From Zygnema cylindricum (lineage: Eukaryota > Streptophyta > Zygnematophyceae > Zygnematales > Zygnemataceae): a DNA stretch of 64,000 nt. Shown here in pieces: positions 56,348 through 64,000 of the stretch; position 1 is the first letter of the stretch, and each line of letters begins with the position of its first letter. The position numbers were made by a program, and so were the translations under genes. The notes beneath the pieces were generated by a model. The model saw only the letters and a list, made by a program, of their open reading frames with translations. It had not been told where the DNA came from and ran no database searches. The stretch is taken from contig JBBHKE010001564.1 in the NCBI GenBank assembly GCA_037447655.1, positions 309,768 to 373,767 of the forward strand, in the 5' to 3' direction.

Positions 56348-57720
56348 TACTTTCTGTAAGGTATTATAGTAGAAGCTCTTTGACTCACGAGAACCTGACA
56401 AAGCAACAAATATAAAAGTTATTACCGTACAATTTTCAGCCGTATTAATTTTTTGTCCCCTGATGTGTAGTATCCAAGAGCCTGACACGTTGCCCTTGAA
56501 AGTTAAGATATGGCATTGACGAATATCCCCTTGAAACGAGAAGTGTCGATAGTAGCTTGTACGTCTAAATTGACAATTGGGTCTCTTCCAATCCGTCAAG
56601 TTACTATTCGTTTTGAAGGTTCGTCAACATCTACGGTACTGTACCATATTCTACGGCGACAAATTCATTGCACGACACGTCCACAATTTTGTCAATGGTC
56701 AAGATCGAACTTGGAAATTGATGCTCAAAATATGTGAAAATTTCTTTTGGGAAATATTTTGCGAAAGTACCATGAAAACAATCAAATGATAGATAACCAC
56801 ATGCCCTATAGTGCAATTGTTTAAACGACCATATAAACGATCATTTAAACGATTTAAACAGACCTTTTCACTTGTGCAAAAATTGAAAATAACGTCTGCA
56901 CAATTAAAATATGTTTTGATGACATTATCAATATTTTTTAATTTCTCCAAAGGGTTATAATTTAAGAATATAAACCCAACAGAAGTGTCCTCCCATCATT
57001 TCACGTGGAAATCAAACAATAATTTCCAGCTTTGACCATTTTGGCTTTGGAATTTCATAGTTGGCCTTCGAAAATCAATGACAATACGATTTCGACAAAT
57101 CAACGACATTTCCAATTCAACGTTTCAATGGATATTCATTTCCAATGTTGGCCATGGAATATCCAAAAATACGATCTTAGACAGGTTAATCGAATCGAAT
57201 TTAGCATTCATGCCGTTGAACATCCATATAGGATAAAATTGTGAAGTTGGACTAAAACATTGTAAAATTTGTAAAAAAATTGAACTACCAATACTTTTAA
57301 GCTTAACGTTTAAATTATTCTTCTAAAATTCTAAAAAATAGAAATGCTAAATGATCATTTCAACCACATCACTGTTTGAATGTTCATTTATTCTAACTAG
57401 GTGATGACAACGTTGATTACACCCTATATTGGTCTCATGGAAACGTACGCTAAGTACATGACGTTAATAAGAGGAGGAAGAGTACAAACACCACGTTCTG
57501 GGAATGTCACGGAATAAATTGATTTCTCTTATAGGATCCCTCAGAATTCAGTTTTTGATTGGTAAGAATTGACATTTTTTTAGTTTGTACCAAAATGGGT
57601 TAGGAGGTAAAAGAAAGGAAAATGAAGAGGAAAATGACCTAATGAAAGAATGTCAAATGTACGCTAAAATTAAACGGTGGTCTTGTTAGAATCGGCGATA
57701 TTCAACTTATCGCATGGGCG
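56348..57720. other. No gene seen
   Basis: AT-rich. A short palindromic run 'catttaaacgatttaaa' lies near 56840. Frames of 60-80 codons overlap on both strands and have no domain signature. Confidence 0.45.
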
Positions 57721-57735
57721 CCAAAGTGTTAACTT

Positions 57736-57815
57736 TGGAAAATGGCCAAGCCAGGGATCGAACCCGTGACCTGTGCAAACTGTGCACTAGCTCTACCAAT
57801 TGAGCTACACGGCTG
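57736..57815 (-). other. tRNA-like sequence (pseudo-tRNA or SINE head)
   Basis: The minus strand has an A box (TAGCTCAATTGG), a D-arm GCTC/GAGC, a short anticodon-like arm GTGC/GCAC and a perfect B box (GGTTCGATCCC) with a T-arm. The acceptor ends (AGCCGTG and CTTGGCC) do not pair, so it is not a functional tRNA. It could be the pol III head of a SINE or a captured tRNA adjoining repeat R1. Confidence 0.6.
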
Positions 57816-57849
57816 ATGTGCACACAAGCGCCTAATACCGAATTTATAC

Positions 57850-58528
57850 GGCGTGGTGGGCGAAAGAGAGAGATATTGGAGAAAGAAATCCAAGATGAAA
57901 GAGAGAGTAACCATGGCAAAGAGTAATAAGAAAGCAAAAGATAAGACAAAAGGAGACAAGAAAAATACAAAAAGAGAAGCACAGTGGAAAAAAAGTCTTC
58001 TCATTATAATCGGTTAAATTGAGTATACAAAATGAACAGGCTAAGTACTAAGCCTAACTCTAAATTTAGATTGGACTAGTTACACGACGTCCACAAAAAA
58101 ATCGAAGCCGCAAAAGACAAAAAGGTATAACTAGTGACGGTCAATGACAAAGTCGGTGGACAACAAAGTTAAGAAACAAAACTAAGATTTTGTACATGGA
58201 ATCTATGATGAAAGAATCATTAATCTACAATAAATAATATGAAGGTACATTTTGACGTAAGCGTGAACAAGTGCGACGAATGTAATTAGCACTAATAATG
58301 TTCCACTAACCTACGAGACAAAACGAGTACAATAATTACAAAGCGTGATCGGATAGTCAAAATGGTATTCGTACACTTACAACAAGGTTACATGAACCAA
58401 CATAGGGAGGTGAAACGACATTAAAATACTCAAAAGAGCATATGCACAAAAGAACAAATAAGGTACCCGTAATCATACATTGTAAAAGTATAGTTCACTA
58501 ATTACACAACTGTAATTGTACTTCAACA
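57850..58528 (-). repeat. Dispersed repeat R1, longest copy
   Basis: Shares blocks with 4330-4640, 13390-13692 and (inverted) 23159-23715. The minus orientation starts TGTTGAAGTACAATTACAG. A TG start and internal position suggest an LTR-like unit of roughly 0.55-0.7 kb, but no coding interior is attached. Confidence 0.65.
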
Positions 58529-58555
58529 CAAAACTCGGAAAACCTTAACAATATG

Positions 58556-58983
58556 TGAAACTCTGTGTGCTCCATTGCCCACAGAAATCGCAGATCCAAA
58601 AGAAGCTTATCTAGATAGTGCCGACTCCAAGTTGATATAAACCCAAATGACAGACCCCTTGACAATCATAGACCCATAATAGCTTCACCCCTGTGAAATA
58701 AGACTTTCTGTGTGCTCAGTTCCACCACAGAATGCAAAGTTAAAATATGAGTTTTGGACACATTCACCCACTTTGACTTTCCCTTATAAATGCAGCCACC
58801 GTGGCAAGCAAAAACTCTGACCGACTACAACCGTATGTAGCGTGGACTCCTCTGACTCCGTAGCAAAAAGAATCAATGAAAATGGTCAAGTAAATTGATA
58901 GTTATGAATGGTCAAAGATGACCTTTTGTACTGGAGCTCTCTCGGAGAGAGGCTGCTACCTACTAAATTTTCTAAGTCCTATC
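58556..58983 (-). repeat. LTR fragment of TE2/TE3 family, inverted
   Basis: Starts TGAAACTCTGTGTGCTCC on plus, as in the solo LTR at 61917, and stops at AAGTCCTATC where the TE3 5' LTR begins. It is the inverse of 59765-60165, forming a 0.4-kb inverted repeat. Confidence 0.8.
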
Positions 58984-60165
58984 TATTGGAATTCAAGTAT
59001 TTTCTAGGTCTAGAGATTGCAAAATAAAAAGCAAATAGAAGATATTGACAGCCTACCTCTAACTCCTCACTCAAGTCCCCACACTTGTCGCAGTCACTAA
59101 AGACTAGACAAGTTAGCCATGGCTGCCTGTGCTGTCCAGAGAGAGACAGGCAGTATATTCATTGGGTTTTCTAAAAGGGAGATTGATAGAGCCAAGATTT
59201 GATCATGGTACCTACCGTACGTCAATTTCGTAGTAGCCAATTACCTTATCCAAATAGTCTAGGTCATATGATAGAGTATATGGGGAATGATAGTTATATA
59301 AATAGTTACATTCAGACTAATTCATTTAGCGGGAACTATATACATAATGCATAGAAACAGTTGTGTAAAGTACGAAATACGGTACGGTTAGGAAATATAT
59401 ACCGCGCATTTTGTTTGACATCGGAAAGAATACCGCGCAAGTATTTATGACAGCTACGATTGAAATTCGGATATGATCGGACGGCCGCGAAAGATGCCGA
59501 GATCGCGGAATAGGATTTGGCGGTTTGCGATCACCGCCACATCGAATGACACGTGGCGAAACCACATTGTATTGCGGCAACTCCGAGGATTACGGAAACC
59601 AATCCGGATATGACATTTGTCGTCATTTTGGCCATGTCGTACGATGGTCGTACAAAAAGTACACCGGCACCTGTACTTTTCTGTACGACACAGTATTTTA
59701 ATTGGTGCCGTACTTCAGTAGATAGAGTTTTAGAGGGAGATAGGACTTAGAAAAATTTGGTAGATAGGACCCTCTCTTTGAGAGAGCTTCTGTACAAAAG
59801 GTCATCTTTGACCATTCATAACAATCAATTTACTTGACCATTTTCAGTGATTCTTTTTGCTGCGGAATCAAGGGAGTCTAGGCTACACAAGGGTGTAGTC
59901 GGTGAGAGTTTTTGCCTTAGGGTGGCTGCATTTCTAAGGGAAAGTTAAAGTGGGTGAATGTGTCTAAAACTCTTATTCTAACTTTGCATTCTATGGTGGA
60001 ACTGAGCACACAAAAAGTCTTATTTCACAAGGGTGAAGCTATAATGGGTTTGTGGTTGTCAAGGGGTCAGTCATTTGGGTTTATATCAACTTGGAGTCGG
60101 CACTTTCTAGATAAGCTTCTTTTGGATCTGCGATTTCCGTGGGCAATGGAGCACACAAAGTTTCA
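58984..60165 (+). repeat. TE3 5' LTR
   Basis: Starts TATTGGAATTCAAG and ends AAGTTTCA next to the primer site. The gag ATG at 60146 is inside it. A decayed antisense tRNA-like block lies near 59183-59262. Confidence 0.82.
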
Positions 60166-61404
60166 AGTTATGGGCCCACCATCTAGGGTGCCTATGTTCG
60201 ATGGAACAGGTTTCACTTATTGGGGATTTATGATGGAGGGATTGCTTTTCGAGAAGCACTTATGGGGAATTGTTTCGGGACAAGTGAGATGTCCGCCACC
60301 TGGCTTTGGAGGAGCATACTATGGAGAATCATCTAGGGCTGCCCAGAATATCAACCGGAGTTCAAATGCAACGGAAGGTGAAGGGAAAAACCTTTCCGTG
60401 GATGGGGAAATAGAGAGAAGGAAAAATGGACACCTATGGTGAGTGGAGCTAGGCTCTCACCTATGGTACCACTTGTAGGGATTAAAACTGAAGAAAATGA
60501 CAGAAAAATATGGGAATACAAAAACACTATAGCAAAACATCTCATACTTAGATATGTGTCTAAGTCAATAGCTATCACTCTTTTAAGTCTAACGAAGTCT
60601 TCAGAGATATGGGAAGCACCATGTCAGATTTATAAGAGTGAGACTATTCAGAGGCAGCATTTAAAAAAAAAGGAAATAGAGGCCTATATTTATAAAGGCG
60701 GTAACATGATAGAGTTTTGCAATGATATTGTTGCGTTATATGTTGAGCTTGCTAGTGCTGGATATGTAGAATATGAGGAGAGAAAGATTAATACACTACT
60801 CATGAAACTCCCAGATGAGTATGAAAACATCATTTGTCGTATGGAGGCAATGAATGGCTCCTCGTGGATTTAGAGCTTTACCATGGGGATAATTCTTGTG
60901 AGGGAAAGCACTTTGGAGCTTCGTAGGGGAAGTGAAAAGGTGAATGCATTTACAACTGGTGGTGATTGGCAGAAGCGTGATGAGAGGAACGACGGTGATT
61001 TGGGGAAGCGTGATGAGAGGAACTGTGGTGAATAGGAGAAGCGTGATGAGGGGAAGAAAGACAAAAGTAAACCTTATCGGAACTTTGGTGGAAAGAGAGG
61101 GAGAGGAAAAGAAAGTGGAGCTTCGAAAAAAGTGGTTTGCTTCTTTTGTAAGGAACCCGGTCACTATATAGAGGAATGCCCTTGTTTGGAAAAACTAAGA
61201 AGTTGGGATGTGGATGAGGAGGAAGAAGAAGAAGATGAGAAAGAGGATGAAGATATTTTAGAGCTTCTCCGGATCAGTAGTATGGGGAAGAGAGAAAAGC
61301 ACACAAAAATTCCACGAAAGCAACAATGTGCTTTTGGAGGTATAAGGGAAGTAAAGAGTGAGGAGATACTTGAGGGAGTTCAAAATATTGAGGATAGTTT
61401 ATAG
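60146..61404 (+). pseudogene. TE3 gag
   Basis: Begins MEHTKFQVMGPPSRVPMFDG and GTGFTYWGFMMEGLLFEKHL, paralogous to TE2 gag. It continues in a second frame (60436-60873) with YIYKGGNMIEFCNDIVALYV and LLMKLPDEYENIICRM. A 27-bp minisatellite (GTGATGAGAGGAAC core) lies near 60962-61045. The zinc knuckle CFFCKEPGHYIEEC appears at 61138, followed by an acidic stretch and RKQQCAFGGI. Several frame breaks. Confidence 0.78.
60166..60177 (+). other. TE3 primer-binding site (half-tRNA type)
   Basis: AGTTATGGGCCC follows the LTR. It has one difference from the TE2 site and again lies within gag codons. Confidence 0.7.
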
Positions 61405-61511
61405 ATATTATGGATACTGAAAAGTGGTTGGAAAAGGAGACTTCAATGGATTCAAAAGATAGAAGAGGAGGGGAATATTTAAAGAAAGGTTTAGGGGAGG
61501 AGAAATATTAA

Positions 61512-61916
61512 TTGGGAATAAAAATAGAAAGTGATAGTGGAAAAAATTCCATGGGAGAGAGTGAGGGAAGTTCAGAAAATGGGGTAATTATCATGGATAA
61601 AAATATGAGTACGGAAGATGTAGATCTTATGAGGAACTTAGTGGGGACTAGTGATTTTTGGGAATATTTGGGGGGGGATGGATTTGACATCACTACTTGG
61701 TGTGATGTCGCTTGTGAAGATGTGCCTGTAAAAGGGTTATCATCCGGGTATGTGTTGCAAATTGGGGATGGGGTTGACTGTTGGAAATGCAAAAGGAAAA
61801 GTCGATTTTGGTTGGATGAAAAGGGAAGGAGGTGGATAAAATCTTTGCTTGGATTTATGAAAAGTGGCATGCAAAATAAAATGTATGATCAACAAGATGA
61901 AATTATTTTTGGTCAT
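61512..61916 (+). pseudogene. TE3 collapsed RNase H remnant
   Basis: The frame retains SENGVIIMDKNMSTEDVDLM, then GTSDFWEYLGGDGFDITTWC, SSGYVLQIGDGVDCWKCKRK and WIKSLLGFMKSGMQNKMYD. Compared with TE2 RNase H the first Asp segment is altered and the Glu-containing segment is deleted. The solo LTR interrupts it at the sequence encoding IIFGH. The uninterrupted version is visible inverted at 63744-63959. Confidence 0.75.
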
Positions 61917-63009
61917 TGAAATTCTATGGGCTCCATTGCCCACAGAATTCGCAGATCCAAAAGAAGCTAATCTAGATAGTGCCGACTCCAAGTTGATATA
62001 AACCCAAATAAATGATCCCTTGACAACAAGAACTCCAATATACCTTCACCCCTGTGAAGAGAAGACCTTCTGTGTGCTCAGTTCCACCACAAAATGCAAA
62101 GCTTCAATATGTGTTTTGGACAATATTCCCCACTTTGACTTTCCCACTGAATAAGTGCCACCCTGGCACGCAAAGACTCTGACCTACTACACCCTTGTGT
62201 AGCTTAGACTCCCCTGAGTCCGCAGCAAAAAGAATCAGTGAATTTGCTCACCCGACAGTAAGTTATGGCTGGTCAAAGATGACCTTTATAGTTACAAGCT
62301 CTCTTAGAGAGAGAGGTACCTAAATATTACTAAGTCTCGGTCTGCCTACTCACGACTACCTACTATTAAACCCTAGTCCAATAGGAACACTATAAAGTAC
62401 AAGAAGGTACAATGGGCGATGTACTTATTGTACAACCATTGTACAACAAGGTCTACAAGGTGAGACCTGTCATATCGGAAGCCATGGTTCCTCCTCCCAT
62501 CTTCTCCGGTATCAAATAATGTGGCGCCACGTGGCACCGCGTGACGCTATATCCGTATGCCGCCAAAAAGCTCACTTCGCGTGGCGGCTATAATGCCGGC
62601 CGTCCGATCAAAACATATTTTACACGGTTCAGATTCGCGTACATGCAGAAATTGCTCCTTTTGGTTAGTCTGCTGTTAATTAGCTGTTTCGTTAGTATTT
62701 ATATATTTATGAAACCCGTCACGTGTATCTTTTCGTAAGTAACTTAATGGATAAGGCGTTGGTCTCTTTAGTAGCCTATAGATCCCGGTTCAAATCCGGC
62801 CGGCGGCACTATTTTGCTAAAACTAGTAAAATACTTTCTAATTCATTCTTCCTCCTTCTAGATGATGCGGCAACCATGGCGTGCCTTTGGTCCTCTCTTA
62901 CTCTCTCTTCACATTCTAACTAAAATATAGAAGTGAACTATTAGTCACCTGTTTTCAACACTCTATTTATTTTTCCAACACAGACCTAGAAAATACATAA
63001 ATTTCAACA
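61917..63009 (-). repeat. Solo LTR with GTCAT duplication
   Basis: TGAAATTCTATGGGC...TTTCAACA, 1093 bp, flanked by GTCAT (61912-61916 and 63010-63014). It belongs to the TE2/TE3 LTR family and is inverted relative to TE3. Removing it rejoins the codons for EIIFGH and LINFLKYK, exactly as in the inverted copy at 63744-63959. It contains the best-preserved tRNA-like block (about 62733-62812). Confidence 0.93.
62733..62812 (+). other. tRNA-like block inside LTR, antisense to the LTR
   Basis: A-box match TAACTTAATGG (62739) and perfect B box GGTTCAAATCC (62793), with a D-arm-like TTAATGGATAAGGC and a T-arm CCGG/CCGG. It is reminiscent of tRNA-Arg (UCU). The acceptor stem does not close, so a functional tRNA is unlikely. 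Equivalent blocks occur at 44526-44602, 49926-50001, 63362-63435 (minus) and 59183-59262 (minus). Confidence 0.6.
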
Positions 63010-63154
63010 GTCATCTAATAAACTTTCTTAAATATAAATGTATTCGCTTGAAGCTTCACGAAGGAAAAAGGAAAAAGGAAAGGGAAAATTATATATATGT
63101 ACATGTTGTTTTTGATGGGAGTTGAAAGAAAATTTGACTAGAAAATAAGGGGAG

Positions 63155-63693
63155 TGTTAGAATTCAAGTATTTTCTAGGTCTAGAGATTGCAAAATAAAA
63201 AGCAAATAGAAGATATTGACAGCCTACCTCTAACTCCTCACTCAAGTCCCCACACTTGTCGCAGTCACTGAAGACTAGAGGAGGAGTTAGCCATGGCTGC
63301 ATGTGCTGTCCAGAGAGACACAGGCAGTACATTCATTGGGTTTTCTAAAAGGGAGATTGACAGAGCCAGGATTTGATCCTGGTACCTACCGTACGTCAAT
63401 TTCACAATAGTCGGTTACCTTATCCAAATAGTCTAGGTCATACGATAGAGTATATGGGGTATGATAGTTATATAAATAGTTACATTTAGACTAATTCATT
63501 TAACGGGAACTATATACATAATGCATAGAAACAGTAATATAAAGTACGAAATACGGTACGGTTACGAAATAAACATCGCGCATTTTGTTTGACATCAGAA
63601 AGAATACCGCGCAAGGATTTATGACGGCTACGATTGAAATCCGGATTTGATTGGACGGCCGCAAAGGATACCGAGATCGCGGAATAGGATTTT
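63155..63693 (+). repeat. TE3 3' LTR, truncated
   Basis: TGTTAGAATTCAAG to CGCGGAATAGGATTT, then it breaks into an inverted 22-base LTR start (63694-63715). It is very similar to 58984-59525. Confidence 0.85.
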
Positions 63694-64000
63694 ATAAAAT
63701 ACATGAATTCCAATACTCCCTTATTTTCTAGTCTAATTTTCTTTTAACTCCCATCAAAAACAACAAATACATATATATATTTTTTCCTTTCCATTTTCCT
63801 TTTTCCTTCATGAAGCTTCAAAAGAATACCTTTATATTTAAGAAAGTTTATTAGATGACCAAAAATAATTTCATCTTGTCGATCATACATTTTATTTTGC
63901 ATGCCACTTTTCATAAACCCAAGCAAATATTTTATCCACCTCCTCCCCTTTTCATCCAACCAAAATCCACTTTCCCTTTTGAATTTCCAACAGTCAACCC
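63694..64000 (-). mobile_element. Inverted TE3-type internal end running off right edge
   Basis: Reading minus: RNase H remnant (DEKGRRWIKYLLGFMKSG ... DEIIFGHLINFLKYKGILL), then polypurine tract AAATAAGGGAG, then 22 bases of LTR start. It is the same as TE3's 3' end without the solo LTR. Confidence 0.8.

Larger units (their letters stand above)
58984..63693 (+). mobile_element. TE3: internally deleted Copia element
   Basis: Relative of TE2 in plus orientation: 5' LTR 58984-60165, gag with zinc knuckle, no protease, integrase or RT, and a fused remnant of RNase H. The polypurine tract GAAAATAAGGGGAG precedes the 3' LTR starting at 63155. The interior is split by a solo LTR (61917-63009). The 3' LTR is cut at about 63693. 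It looks like a non-autonomous derivative that would depend on a TE2-type partner. Confidence 0.82.

Noticed and set aside
57736-57815. Functional tRNA gene
   Set aside because: The acceptor ends do not pair and the anticodon loop lacks the normal T at position 33, so it is only tRNA-like.

Overview
The window looks like a repeat-rich, AT-rich nuclear segment of a eukaryote, most likely a green-lineage (streptophyte) organism. Genes have GT-AG introns and lie far apart. The primer-binding site at 653-664 matches the 3' end of a plant-type initiator tRNA-Met, and the eyes-absent homologue and DNA polymerase theta fragments resemble plant versions as far as I can recall them. No rRNA, intact tRNA, operon or CRISPR signal was seen. 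A 10-base N gap lies at 24811-24820.

Host genes are few and partial. A POLQ/TEBICHI-type DNA polymerase occupies the minus strand at 22085-24749; two exons are clean, and two later exons carry the expected motifs but are out of frame. An eyes-absent (EYA) phosphatase runs on plus from about 27617 to 30194. The C-terminal half of a PIF1-type helicase lies convergently on minus at 31868-33781. Two further minus exons are unrecognised: a C-terminal exon at 12207-12399 and a Glu-rich exon at 40721-41624.

Mobile DNA dominates. TE1 (34128-39345, plus) is a nearly complete Copia element with 0.45-kb LTRs. TE2 (43760-50206, minus) is a nearly complete Copia element with 1.05-kb LTRs and a GTAGA target duplication. 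TE3 (58984-63693, plus) is an internally deleted relative of TE2, itself split by a solo LTR (61917-63009) with a GTCAT duplication. Copia relics lie at 13.7-14.0, 42.0-43.1 and 50.5-51.8 kb. There are also two LINE 3'-end fragments (1.8-2.2 and 12.5-13.4 kb), a hAT-type element with an 8-bp duplication (16914-18135), a pogo/Emigrant-like MITE (52772-52945), a dispersed TA-flanked inverted-repeat family, a second inverted-repeat family (5897-6670 and 10379-11525), a four-copy dispersed repeat, and many mini- and microsatellites.

The most interesting signals are: (1) the TE1, TE2 and TE3 Copia elements start gag inside the 5' LTR and carry a half-tRNA-iMet-type primer site inside the coding sequence; (2) LTRs of the TE2/TE3 lineage contain an antisense tRNA-like block with pol III A- and B-box matches; (3) a MITE forms the end of the last EYA intron, up to 20 bases before the acceptor; (4) EYA has Asn in place of the usual motif IV Asp.
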